NCBI GenBank assembly: GCA_035772405.1
Contig: JAYKKM010000054.1
Location: 3,880,001 to 3,944,000 of the forward strand
DNA length: 64,000 nt
Reading direction: 5' to 3'
Source: Chrysogorgia sp. JL179-B06
Lineage: Eukaryota > Cnidaria > Anthozoa > Scleralcyonacea > Chrysogorgiidae
Every line of letters begins with the position of its first letter. The stretch's first letter is position 1. Of this stretch, positions 12,329 to 23,605 are shown piece by piece. Made by a program: the position numbers and the translations under genes. The notes below the pieces were generated by a model. The model did not search any database, was not told the origin of the DNA, and was given only the letters and a program-made list of their open reading frames with translations.

Positions 12329-12808
12329 TTTAAAGTGCCTATGACACGAATATTAAGTTTGCCTTATTTGAAAGAACACTTAAAATGACAGAGTAACATC
12401 TTCTGTAGTTTTTCGTTTCCTTACTTCGTTTTTGAGATATTTCAGTTTGTATTATATGCAAATGACAACGGTGTGACGTATATACACGTGCATAATAATG
12501 ACTTATCCGAGAAGGTTATATATCTTTGTTATTATCACACAAAATCACTTGAAATTGTACAAGTTCCATGGTTTGGGAAATACTCACGAACATGCTTCAT
12601 TCAAATTAAATTTGGTTTTATAATAGCAAAGATATATAACCTTCTCCGATAAGTCATTATACACGTGTACGTCACACCATTTGCATATTATACAAACTGA
12701 AATATCTTGACAGCAAGGAAACGAAAAACCTCAAAAGATGTCCCTCTATATCATTGAAGTGTTCTCTCAAATAAGACAAACTTAATTTTCGTGTCATAGG
12801 CACTTTAA
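12329..12808. mobile_element. MITE with long terminal inverted repeats
   Basis: Left end TTAAAGTGCCTATGACACGAA (from 12329) is mirrored by TTCGTGTCATAGGCACTTTAA (12788-12808). The arms extend inward through AACTGAAATATCT-like blocks and CCTTCTC(G)GATAAGTCATTA to a centre near 12560. Length about 480 bp, non-coding. Confidence 0.85.
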
Positions 12809-15480
12809 GTATCACACTAAATCAAGTAGATCTAAAATTACCAAACGTGAGCACATACACACCTAAATCAAGTTGTAACTGCGTTCTTACTGCAGGCAAA
12901 GCTGGTTAAGCCTTTGATTGTGATGACAGCGGTTTAGGACACCATAAAATCCAAATGACTATTCATATAACACAACCGCAGTGATTCATGAAGGCCTGTT
13001 GTACATTATGGAATTTTTTGTTGAAATTATATTCTATCTTAAACGTGTGATGCAATAATGATGGTGGCATCTCATCGTGTGTTAGTGTGAAAGAGTGGTA
13101 TTGATTTGACATATTATCGCTTCGGTTATAGCTTTTGTGGAAACCATAATGCATTGCCAACTGCGCGTGCATGGGTAAAAGATTAATTACATGATTTTGA
13201 TTTTCGACACTGTTTCAGAATGTTCATCAATATGTCCAGAGCCAACACGTCAAGTTCGCATTCACTTTGATGAAGTCCTGAGTCAACAGGTCGAAAGGTG
13301 TTTCCATGCAGGTGTGGTGTTTCCACAAAACTATATATGCAATGTATTACCACCATATTGTATTGTAATATTACCTCATATAATATATGTATTACCTCAT
13401 ATTGCATTGCGTCAATAGTTGAACGACTTGAAGGACACAAACCAGAGCCATCTATTTCATACCTTGAAGACTTTACTTCCGAAAGAGCCTCCCGTGTATT
13501 TGTTTTGTAAGACAAGGCAAGTCTCGTTTTCTATGTCTATTCATAAATGAGAAGTTCATTGATTCTGTTCAATTTAGTCACATAATAATGTGTGATTTAA
13601 TGCAGCCCTTAGATTTGGGATTCGTGAACTTCAAGTAAGAAATATGCAAGAGCATGTATTTGATTTAACGTGCTAGAGAACAGGAATCAGGAAATACAGC
13701 AACAGCAACTCTCATCATGTGAACACATTGCACGAATTGTTCAGCATCATCCATTCCTCGTCATCGCGTTGAAAACTTTTCAGTTATGTGTTGGTTTAAT
13801 ATGCTTTCCGGTTTCCCTAATTATCTTGAACTATATTATTTTTCTCTGGGAAATAGAGATAGGTAGATTTATCTATATCTGGCATCTTACACTGTTAAGA
13901 TAGCAAATCAATTCGAACAGCATTCTTTATATAATTAAGAGCGGATAACAGATAATAATTTCCAACCATTGCTATAAAAAAATGTAAAGTATAGAGACAT
14001 TTAGTATAGAGACATATATAGAGACATTAAACAATAGCTGAAAATGATATATGCTTTCTCTGTATATGGGATTCCAATAAATTTCATGCTCTCGGATTGT
14101 TTATCCAACATTTTACAGAAAGCTTAGTCACTAGGCTTAATTGAATTTTTGGCTTAGAATGTTGACGAATATGATATCCGCTCAGTCTATTTCAGATCAA
14201 ACGATAAGCAGGGTTGCATTTGTCCGCAGTACTTTAGTATGATCGAAATAAAATAATTACTATACGTAAATGTATTGTACATATCAAACAATCATGCAGT
14301 CAACGATGTAATTCATGATAAGTTGATATTCCTTACTATTAAATGTTGGTGGATGAATTTCACTGGTTCTCTTTTAATCTTAAAACGCAAACGGCATGTT
14401 TGTTTGAATGACGGAACAATTAAAATTCCATCAATCATTCTTATCATCACCTAAATGCTCTTAAAAGCAGTTCAAGAGGAATGAAATGTGGTTTATTTAG
14501 CATCATCTTAAAACTTCCTCGACTATAGCGGAAGGAACTCGACTGATCAGTCTGGCAAACCACATCTTACGTGTTTGAAGTGGAGGATTCTAGATTTAGA
14601 GCTTACAATTAATTATACATATTCTAGACAAGTATTTATATACTCTTTATTAATAATAAATTTCACTTCAATCACCCCTTTATTGTAAATACACGGGGAT
14701 CAGTGAAGAGCTGCACTATTCATAACGTCCGATTTTCAAATTGCTTTTCATAATAAACCTAAATCTGTTCATTTATTCAGCTCAATCCTTTAATGTTTCC
14801 TGTCTTAAAAGTTCAATAAGCTTTACTATCAGGTGTTGCAGGGCTTTTAATTTAAAAATGGCGACGTCATAAATCACGGTTATATAATTATTTCTAAGAT
14901 TCTAGGAGTTAAGGTCTCATCTTCTTTTATTAAACAGTGCATATTTTAGGAAATAAAGTTTTGGCTATCTTAACTTGAAAGAAATACTGGTCTTAATATA
15001 GCATATATGGCCTTACGACGACACAAGCCATAAAGCAGGAAAAGGATTATAGCTTGATTTAATTTTTGCATTGTTTCATCACGGTGTATAGACACGAAGG
15101 TATAATAATGATACACTCAAATGATATCGAGTAATGTACAGATTCCAAACAACACCGACTTCAGCTTACTTATACTTGAATTAACAACCACAAAATAAAT
15201 CCATCCTACAGTAAATCCCTTGCTGAAGTTGTTTGCTTCGCTCATTCCTTGGTGTCTCTGTGAAGTACCGCTTAATCAATTTTAGTAATGCGATAAACAC
15301 GCCCCGTCGTTAATAAGTAGAAACGAGATAAATATGTAATTAAATTAAGGTCTAAATCTTGTTTTCTTTAATATCCCAAAGGATTAGAACATTTCCTTAT
15401 AATTAATACTAAAGTGATATCTCACCCCCGCGTGATTCCGTCAGTGAACAGCAAAATCGTGTGATCAACTGGACGATTTC
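12809..15480. other. Upstream flank of the homeobox gene, no gene recognised
   Basis: AT-rich. The only longer frames (13183-13515 on both strands) overlap each other and are not recognisable. If regulatory elements of the downstream homeobox gene lie here, I cannot identify them by eye. Confidence 0.45.
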
Positions 15481-15559
15481 TAACATACTTAAAATAAGTT
15501 ACACGTTGGTTTGCGTTTGAAGTCCACTGGTCTTGGCACAAATTTAGAGGTATTCAACA

Positions 15560-15683
15560 ATGGCAAAGTCTGAGTCATATTCCATTGACGTGCTTCTGCA
15601 GGCAGATAGCCAAGAGTCGAAATCGACTTCAGAAAGTTCTTGTAGAACAAGGGAAGCGAAATCCTTAGCGAAAAGATTAACAG
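15560..15683 (+). CDS. Dmbx: Dmbx-like homeobox gene, exon 1 (eh1-like motif)
   Basis: Encodes 41 codons plus the first base of a split codon. The ATG at 15560 has a favourable AACAATGG context, and an in-frame TAG lies 13 bases upstream (15545-15547), so this start is well supported. Residues 7-13 (YSIDVLL) resemble the engrailed-homology-1 repressor motif that recruits Groucho/TLE in many paired-like factors. A serine-rich linker follows, then SLAKRLT, the first half of a Dmbx-like pre-homeodomain motif that continues in exon 2. The exon ends CAG|GTATAT, a usable donor that leaves phase 1. No TATA box is obvious just upstream. Confidence 0.85.
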
Positions 15684-17566
15684 GTATATGTTGATGTGTG
15701 TACACATTTCTCTCTAGTGATATAGTATACAATTTGGCAATGTGTATTAAATGAATTAGAAATTAATGAGTATACCAATCCAACAATTATGCGGCACAAC
15801 ATGATATACACATTCATGCACAACTCCACTGCATTAATTGTTATATTATAATGTACTTGCAAGTATGCCTTCCGATAGTATATACCACCTCGTTTACCTG
15901 AGTGTATTAATATATACAAACATTCTACCATAGCTATATATATAGTTTATAGTGCCAATTTTGGTGGAATGCATATGAAATTGATATAAAACATAACTTC
16001 AACATATCACTTAAGATATACGCAACACGTATACGAGATATATATGCTTCTATTCATTTCCCTTTAAATATTTGTAGTCGGGTTTATTATCATAGGTTTT
16101 CTTATCGTGGTGTCTATTCCATTAAATAAAGGCCTGGCACTTGTACTAAAGGGGGCTATATTAGGAGTCTATTGAAGCATACATTATATCACTTCAACAT
16201 CCTAGTGTAAAACTATAGTATATCTTGGCTATATCAAAACCTGGCAAGTACACGCGTGTATACTGGGATGCTTATACCTATATAGTTATTATATAAACTA
16301 TAGCTATTACAGCCTATCTCAGTAAATACGTATACCTAAAATGAACAGGTTTTGTGATTGGCTATATGGAACAAAAGGGGTTAGGGTTAGGACATTGGTT
16401 TCTTTGTGGTTGATTATATTGTTTTATTGTTTTAATCAACCAATCATAAAACTTGATAGTATAGGTAGGTGGCGATCCGCCTATCTGCATATATATGGAA
16501 AGTGATCATGATGGACGATGGTCAACGGTGATCAGCATCAGCGGATGAAAGTCATTCAAGTATATATTGGCCAACTTTGTCAACCCACAATATGGTTTCT
16601 TTCTGCTTCTAACTCTGCAGTAACCACCTTAATTGTACGCGTAGACTTCTTCAAAATCTGGTTCTGCCAGTTTTTGAGAAAAAAAGCTATAGTCTATGTC
16701 TATTATAGAGTCGTCAAGAAAAACTTGAAAAGAAATAAACGAGCTATAGTATAGCCGCCATTGAGTACAGGTTCATTCGCGTTTATAATTGCTAAATAAG
16801 AAAATGATCTATGTTCACACGTGCAGTTAAAACATAACAAGAATGGTCTGAAAAATTAAAAAATCATGAGCAATTTAAAGAAAAATTGGTCGTGTGTACG
16901 GAGCGTAACGGTTGAAATCTCTTGGTCCTGGAGCAGAACTGCCACATGCATGTAAATATCAGGGTAACCTTTCACACGAGGAAAGTTATAACACAGAAGC
17001 GCATTTCTTCTTCTTTAAATCATGCATATGCCTAATTGTGTTGGCTGCATGTAAGCTTGGTTTACAATGATAATATTTATTCCTGCAGGTAATTAAGTTG
17101 GAGTAGTGCTTACGTGAAGCCCTTTTCTCTTAGATCCTAAGCTACATAATAGAATGTATATGTAATCTGACTTGATCAATGAAGCCTCGCAAACTGTCGA
17201 ATCCCCCATATCATGCAGTCTGGAGAGCGTGACAAATATTTATAAACTTGTGAGAAATATAGCTCGTAATATAACAGAAATGTCTAATTTTGATCGATGG
17301 CGTGCCCAAACGACATGCTCATGGTATTTAAGAGCACGAACTCTTGGACTTATTTTCTGTCATCACTTGTTTCTTGGAATATAATGCAATAATCAGGAGT
17401 ATAACGTTGTATATATGTTTGAGTGTAAACTGTTGCTTTTCCCAGCGGAGTTTCATTTGCTTTTCCAGGCACTGTTTCTTACACCGTGTTTCACATCATC
17501 ATCATGATGCAATTTGTCAATTTTTGCTAAAAGTAATAAAATACTGAAAAATTATTATTTTTGCAG
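15684..17566 (+). other. Intron 1 of the Dmbx-like gene
   Basis: Donor GTATAT at 15684; acceptor TTTTTGCAG ending at 17566, preceded by a T-rich tract. Length 1883 bp, phase 1. I see no transposon with clear ends inside it. Confidence 0.85.
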
Positions 17567-17739
17567 ACGCAATAAGCAAACAAACTGAAGTTAAAAGCAA
17601 AACTCGACGAGCACGAACAGCATTCACACAACAACAGCTATCAACTATGGAACGAGCTTTCGCAAGGACCCATTACCCAGATGTCTTCATGAGGGAACGA
17701 TTGGCGTCTTTCACAAACTTGCCAGAATCTAGAATACAA
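17567..17739 (+). CDS. Dmbx: Dmbx-like homeobox gene, exon 2 (homeodomain residues 1-46)
   Basis: Completes the split GAC codon and encodes DAISKQ, a basic linker, then homeodomain residues 1-46, starting [12 protein letters not shown] and ending NLPESRIQ. Helix 1, helix 2 and the start of helix 3 are all here. Conserved R5, F8 and F20 are visible. Position 16, nearly always leucine, is methionine. Helix 2 reads [13 protein letters not shown], close to Dmbx and Otx. The exon ends CAA|GTAAGG, a strong phase-0 donor placed between homeodomain positions 46 and 47, an intron site well known in paired-class homeobox genes. Confidence 0.92.
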
Positions 17740-18458
17740 GTAAGGGTTCGATATACAGTTATCCATATTTACGCATGCAGTGCACGATGCAGCTGGTAGA
17801 AATGAACAGATTAGCCTTTCATGTAAACTTTGGCTTTTCGTAATACGAATCTCGCCATAGTTAAATTTAGAGAAGAGGGAGGTTTATGTATGTTGTTATA
17901 GAGTGGTATATATATCATCGTCCCATCATGCAGTAAGTTTATTTAATTTTTAAAGCCTATTGAAAAACGATTTTCAAATAGTTTTGAATAAACTGATTTA
18001 TTTTTCTTACACATTAAATAACTTTGGAGTACGTGTTTGAAGGGTTTGTGAGATCAGTGATCTGATTAGATTTGCAGATAATTAAAAAAACAACGTATTA
18101 TAACTGGTGGTGACATTTGTTTCACTTTGTCGTGTTTCTGAACAGTTCGTCGCCTGCTGTTTCATACAGGCATTATGTACCAATTGTATCTCTCTAGGTT
18201 CCAGGTTTGCTTGACAAAGAAAAACGAGCACAGCTGATTAGAGGATATCTTTTGAGATTCACTATATATTTCTGTTCTTGTCATTAAAGGCTCTGGCCGA
18301 CGTTTAATCTAAGTTCCATCAATACTTGCACTTATGGAGGTCGGCAGGAAGGAAGGAGTTGAAACTCCTCCCATTCATGTTTCACAACATTAATTCTTCA
18401 TAGTAGTCTTGCCTCATCAACTCCCTTTAAAAGCATATGAACAAATACGTCAGTTGCT

Positions 18459-18705
18459 TTAAGCCTGGTTCACGCGTGAGCATAAGCATAAGGACAAAAC
18501 AAAAGGCAAAACAAAGGAATGAAATCAAGCCTGTGACATAAGGATCGCCATAAGCATACTGTAAGCATAAGATCATAGTCCAAACATAATTAGCCTCGAG
18601 CAGAATAAAAGACGAAACAAGTCTTCGCAAGTCCCAATGAAAAAAATGATCGTAATGATCTTGTATACTTATGCTTATACGGCTCGTGTCAACCAGTCTT
18701 AGTTC
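18459..18705. mobile_element. Small inverted-repeat element (MITE-like)
   Basis: Left CCTGGTTCACGCGTGAGCAT with AAGCATAAG is mirrored imperfectly by ATACTTATGCTTATACGGCTC and GTGTCAACCAGTC near 18665-18705. Related words (TTATGATTATGCTTTTGCG, GTGTGAACGGGC) recur at 40020-40056. Non-coding. Confidence 0.45.
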
Positions 18706-19509
18706 TGTGCCATTTGAAATAATAGAAGTGAACAACTGACCTAAAGTCTAAACCCCTGTTTGATAAATTCCTGCGCACGCGCCATGGCGCCATCTACTTT
18801 TCTAGGCTATGGCCTACCTAAATAACGGACCGCAAAGCGCATTTCTATAATACAAAGGCGACTGGTGTAAAAAGTCCGTTGATATTGACATTACAAAAGA
18901 TTCTTTGTTTAGCACAGTTGAACATTTGACAAGAGGCGCGGACGAAGATTATAATTATTGTATGAATATAGTTTGAAGGTTATTAAATAAAAATTGCAAT
19001 CAACATTTAACATCTGAAATTCCTGACTATCCAATCGGTATTATACTAAAAGTATCTGGATTCTTAACATAAACGAATTTTAATTTTGTGTGATATTTTT
19101 TTCAATCTCTAATCCTACTCTCAAGCACTTTCAAACTTTACAGAGATCATTATACACTGTAGCTTTCAGCGGATTACACAATGCGGATGATAATTAAAAT
19201 AAGTATTTCGGTACTCGTCGTTTTGATGACAAAGTAAAATAGCAATGTAATTCAAACTTAACTGCACGATAACAAGTAAAGGTGTCAGCATAAACAAGCT
19301 GAAAACAGGATAACATGCATTTCTGAACGAGTAAAAAGCACTTAATTCCTCAGTAATGTCTACCGGTGACCTTGGTCTTGGTAAAATTAACCACAAAAAT
19401 GTGCCTAACTTTATTGCGTGAAATAATTAGAAAAATATACATTAAAACAATATTTTATTGACACAAATTATTTAATGCAATTAAAAACAATGTAAGCCTA
19501 TTTTATAAA

Positions 19510-19640
19510 ATGTGTTGTCCTGCGTATAAGCAGTGTAGAAATACAAATCAAATTTCTAAAAAGGTTGGTGTATACTGCCGATATAACGTGTAAGTTGTCT
19601 AGCGTTTCGAGCGAAGGCCTTTCATCAGAGAGTGAAGACT
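19510..19640 (-). repeat. Copy of the 205-412 foldback family
   Basis: Shares GCAGTGTAGAAATACAAATC, CTAAAAAGGTTGGTGTA and CTGCCG.TATAACGTGTAAGTT with 225-292. On the minus strand, about 19627-19598 reads CTGATGA, a hairpin-forming stretch, then GAAACG, a hammerhead-like core. It abuts the PLE fragment that follows. Confidence 0.6.
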
Positions 19641-20498
19641 ATAAATTAACTAATGATTAAACAGAAAGGAAAAATTAAGATCCTAACATATACACTACAG
19701 TTCTGTTTCGAGAGAACCTCTCTCGTCAGGTGCGTAGTTACACCAGCTAACAAGGTTCTTTATATACACTGATCGTGACGTAATAAATTATAAAAGGATA
19801 AAAGGATAAAATATTCATGATTCTTAAGTAAATATCTATTTGCATGCCGGCATGCGCTAGCTAATTCGTTTCTTTTGTTTAAAGTACAGGTGCTCGGTTT
19901 AGATATGATAAAATATTTCTCGGTTAGGCATAAATTACATTTTTTAGTTATGTTAGAATAAGGGGTAGCACGGGTTATTATTTTCCAGCTCAATGAAAAA
20001 CCGATGCTACTATCCTTTAGTGACCAAATGTATTTACTCAGTTCCGTTGCGTTTCTTTTGTTCTTGTCCCCTAAATGAGGCCATGGGTTGCGGAATCTTG
20101 TTTTGAATTGGTCGCCGGTAAGGCCGATATACGTTTCTTTTCCCTTGACGCTTTCTACAGTGGCTTGGTAAATCACATTTTGGGTCAGGCATTTTCCGTT
20201 CATAGGGCAACTGGGTTTGGATCTACAGTTGCATGATCTTTCTCATGAGCTTTTCCCGAGGATGGATTTGTTGTGGGCACTAATTTTTCTTTCTAAATTA
20301 GGTATGCATGAGTAGCTCACTTTTAAAGTGTTTTTGTTGAAGATCTTTCTTAGTGGATGCCCATTCTTGAAGGATTCCTTTACAATATTTAGGAATAGTA
20401 GCGACGCGCGTGCTAAAGGGCGGATTGTACCATGTTATATTTCTGCGTCTGATTCTCTTGGTTGGTCCTGGGTTGCTACTTCTACTACTTAGAAAAAT
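19641..20498 (-). mobile_element. Penelope-like element fragment, minus-strand copy (GIY-YIG domain)
   Basis: Minus-strand reading starts near 20480 with RRRNITWYNPPFSTRVAT, a segment I recognise between the reverse transcriptase and endonuclease domains of Penelope-like elements. After frameshifts it continues (20203-19760) with CLTQNVIYQATVES, then ETYIGLTGDQFKTRFRN, the core of the GIY-YIG endonuclease, and ELSKYIWSLKD. The reverse transcriptase domain is missing and frame breaks show it is dead. The 3' part carries a complete hammerhead fold (19690-19735). It is the inverted partner of 20499-21146, so the two copies diverge head-to-head. Confidence 0.85.
19690..19735 (-). ncRNA. Hammerhead ribozyme, type I (PLE 3' end, minus strand)
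   Basis: Minus-strand order: helix I strand CAC (19732-19730), core CTGACGA (19729-19723), helix II GAGAG/CTCTC with a 3-base loop (19722-19710), GAA (19709-19707), helix III ACAG-AA-CTGT (19706-19697), cleavage nucleotide A (19696), helix I strand GTG (19695-19693). All invariant core positions (C3 U4 G5 A6 N7 G8 A9, G12 A13 A14, U16.1 H17) are satisfied. Helix I is short (3 bp plus a G-U). Hammerheads in PLE terminal repeats are published; activity of this copy is not shown. Confidence 0.72.
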
Positions 20499-21146
20499 TA
20501 GTGCCCACAACAAATCCATCCTCGGGAAAAGCTCGCAAACATCAGAAAGATCATGCAACTGTAGATCCAAACCCAGTTGCTCTATGAACGGAAAATGCCT
20601 GACCCAAAATGTGATTTACCAAGCCACTGTAGAAAGCGTCAAGGGAAAAGAAACGTATATCGGCCTTACCGGCGACCAATTCAAAACAAGATTCCGCAAC
20701 CCACGGCCTCATTTAGGGACAAGAACAAAAGAAACGCAACGGAACTGAGTAAATACATTTGGTCACTAAAGGATAGTAGCATCGGTTTTTCATTGAGCTG
20801 GAAAATAATAACCCGTGCTACCCCTTATTCTAACATAACTAAAAAATGTAATTTATGCCTAACCGAGAAATATTTTATCATATCTAAACCGAGCACCTGT
20901 ACTTTAAACAAAAGAAACGAATTAGCTAGCGCATGCCGGCATGCAAATAGATATTTACTTATCAATTCATGAATATTTTATCCTTTTATCCTTTAATTTA
21001 TTACGTCACGATCAGTGTATATAAAGAACCTTTGTTAGCTGGTGTAACTACGCACCTGACGAGAGAGGACCCGTCGGTTCTCTCGAAACAGAACTGTAGT
21101 GTATATGTTAGGATCTTAATTTTTCCTTTCTGTTTAATCATTAGTT
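20499..21146 (+). mobile_element. Penelope-like element fragment, plus-strand copy (GIY-YIG domain)
   Basis: Near-identical inverted copy of 19641-20290. Frames at 20410-20748 and 20577-20972 give KISAHNKSILGKSS, NVIYQATVES, YIGLTGDQFKTRF and then SKYIWSLKDSSIGFSLSWKII, joined only across a frameshift near 20700. Downstream, TTACGTCACGATCAGTGTAT leads into the hammerhead at 21050-21103. The copy ends at about 21146, where the match with the other arm stops. Confidence 0.85.
21050..21104 (+). ncRNA. Hammerhead ribozyme, type I (PLE 3' end, plus strand)
   Basis: Helix I strand CAC (21053-21055), core CTGACGA (21056-21062), helix II of 9 bp, 21063-21071 with 21076-21084 (GAGAGGACC with GGTTCTCTC, one G-U) and loop CGTC, GAA (21085-21087), helix III ACAG-AA-CTGT (21088-21097), cleavage nucleotide A (21098), helix I strand GTG (21099-21101). 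The longer helix II differs from the 19.7-kb copy by an 8-base insertion or deletion that leaves the stem paired. Predicted fold only. Confidence 0.78.
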
Positions 21147-21204
21147 GTATAGCTCCATATTATATTGTAGAGCACTATACGATTCAAGGAAACAATCCTT
21201 ACTT

Positions 21205-21270
21205 TTACTTATTATATATATATATATCCCATATAGTCCATATACATATATATATATATATATATATATG
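21205..21270. repeat. (TA)n microsatellite
   Basis: Interrupted TA/CATA runs just before a PLE fragment. Confidence 0.9.
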
Positions 21271-21271
21271 A

Positions 21272-21975
21272 ACTTTATCCCATATTGGCTTGTACAGCCA
21301 CTTCCAAAGAAGTATTTCCATTAGCGCCGTTTATCTCTTTTCGTAGACCCAAAAATTTAAAAGATCATTTAGTTCGGGCCAAACTTCCTAAGTTTGATCA
21401 ACAATCGGGCCCGAAAGGTATGCAGCCATGCGGTAAACCGAGATGTAAAATATGTCGATTTGTGTCGGGTTCGCATATTTTTCGGGACTCTGATTTTAAA
21501 CATACATATTTTATAAATTACCAATTTGATTGCGATTCTTCTGGTATTATTTACCAATTAAGCTGTAAAAAATGTAATAAATTTTATATAGGTAGTACCA
21601 TCACCTCTTTCCGTAAAAGATTCAATAATCATAAGAGTAGTTTGAATCGTTACGGAGGGGGGCAGCGCAATATACCAGGAGAACATTTGTACGCCCATTT
21701 TTTTGAAGAAGGCCACGAGGGTCTCGAAGATTTATCTGTCAACATTATTGATAAAACAGATATCCATAATCCAACAAATAGAGAAGCATTCTGGACTTAC
21801 AAACTCAATAGTTTTATTCCCAAAGGACTTAATCTTCGTGATTTTTTAATGTAATTCATTTAAGTTATTAATATTAATTATTTAGATTTTGTATATAAGT
21901 GCTCTGGTTGGCACATCTTTTTAGTATTCCGAGGAAGGGCTGTGCCCGAAACGTCAATAAAGTTTTTAAAAGAAG
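21272..21975 (+). mobile_element. Penelope-like element 3' fragment with GIY-YIG endonuclease
   Basis: One open frame of 189 codons (to the stop at 21852-21854) encodes PFISFRRPKNLKDHLVRAKL, then a cysteine block PCGKPRCKICRF, then GIIYQLSCKKCNKFYIGST with FRKRFNNHKS, the GIY-YIG nuclease module, and ends NSFIPKGLNLRDFLM. This order (linker, CxC-type cysteines, GIY-YIG, C-terminus) is that of Penelope-like elements. The reverse transcriptase is absent because the copy is 5'-truncated against a (TA)n run. The open frame with no stop suggests a younger insertion than its neighbours. About 75 bases after the stop comes a hammerhead-like hairpin and then an AATAAA-containing tail. It belongs to a different PLE family from the 19.6-21.1 kb pair. 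Confidence 0.88.
21929..21955 (+). ncRNA. Hammerhead-like core in PLE 3' region
   Basis: CCGAGGA, A, stem GGGC-TGT-GCCC, then GAAACGTC, followed by AATAAAG. Compared with a hammerhead it has C for U4 and no helix III, so it is a relic or a reduced form. Its place directly 3' of the GIY-YIG frame ties this dispersed motif to PLEs. Confidence 0.5.
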
Positions 21976-22040
21976 TGTTCCTTGCTGATATTTGTAAATT
22001 ATTTGGAACTACCTTTTGGTGAAGGCTGGCTTTCTGATAG

Positions 22041-22084
22041 ACTATATATATATATATATATATATATAGTAAATATATATATAG

Positions 22085-22169
<85 letters not shown>

Positions 22170-22228
22170 AATATATATATAGTAAATATATATATATATA
22201 GTAAATATATATATAGTAAATATACTAC
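22041..22228. repeat. (TA)n with AGTAAATA interruptions
   Basis: TA runs broken by a repeated AGTAAATATATATATAGTAAA unit, which gives long spurious YI-repeat frames on both strands. Confidence 0.97.
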
Positions 22229-23605
22229 AACTCATGACACGCTCTCAGCAACGGCCATCCACAGTCGCAAAATATCCTTCTCGTTGATTTCTTTTACAAG
22301 TTATCGAGTGTGCTTATATATAGTGCCTATATATAGTAAGATAGTAGTAATATGGAACGTTTTCAGAACTTGGTGTACTCCGAAGAGAGTGATATTGTTT
22401 GTGTTAACGAAATTGCTCACGCCACTCAAACATTGTGCTTGCAGGCGATTTTAATATGCCACGAGCTTCCTGGATTTCGCCGGAACACAAACAACAGGCG
22501 TCAACGAGAATTATTTCTTAGAATTACTAAATGATCATTTTCTGGTTCAATTTAATAACACTGTACACCTACTAGAGGAGACAACGTACAGTATACTCGA
22601 TCTCGTCCTTACCAACATTCCTGAGCTAGTGAATATATCCGACATCTTGTCTCAGTCCTGCAGACGCAGAGATTCTCACTGATCACATGAGTATTATCGT
22701 CTTCGACCTACTTGTACATCCTAAAAGTTTACCCAAAATACACAGAACCTTATACGATTACCTGCATGGAGACGTTAATGCTCTGTTATCTACTCTAGAA
22801 TCTCTCACTAAACCTTTCTAACATGATATCAGTCGACGGAGATATTAACGAGGACTGGTTGAGTTGGAAGGAATTAGCTGCCTTCTTAGCTGCAGTTTCT
22901 GATCATATTCCAACTAACAAGTTACGTGGTCGTAACTACATTCCCTGGATTACCAGCGCCATACTACACGAGATTAAAAAGAAAAACACCATAAGACTCA
23001 AGTTAAAGAAATCCCGTACACCCTGCAATGATTATCTAAAAGAGAAGTTTAAAAATCTAAGAACCAAAATCAAGCGAATCATGCTGGTGCATGAGAGCCG
23101 CTCCAAGACCAAGTACAAATTAGTACATTAACTCTGTCTGTGCTGATCATGGAAATAATCAAAAGCGTTTCTGGTCATTATTTAAGCTAAAATCCAAGGT
23201 TTGTAACATTCTTGAAAAGAGTCTCAATGAATATTGATGAAAGCACTAGGTCATATTCAGAAAATCCCACTGATATCGCAACTCTCTTCAATATTTACTT
23301 CACATCCATCTTCACTATACTGACCGAGATACCACGGATTCGTTTACCGATGTCCACCATTTTGAACATTCACCAAATTCTCTGCTGGAAGATGTCACTT
23401 TAACACCAGAAACTGTTACTGTTGTATTAAAAAATCTCAACAATGATAAAGCTTAATATGGTCCTGATGGTTTTCCTGCACGTTTACTATTAAGAAACTG
23501 CTTCTCAAATAGCTCCGTCAGTCTGTGCTCTATTCAATAAATCCCTACGAATTGACTGGAAATCGAACAGGACTGGAAACTCGCAAATGTTGTACCAATT
23601 CATAA

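Noticed and set aside
13183..13515. Possible upstream coding exon of the homeobox gene
   Set aside because: Overlapping frames on both strands, no plausible splice joining to 15560, and exon 1 already has an upstream in-frame stop.
22041..22230. Long YIYIYI-repeat open frames on both strands (also at 26.5, 31.7, 32.4 and 37.8 kb)
   Set aside because: They are translations of (TA)n microsatellites, open in several frames at once.
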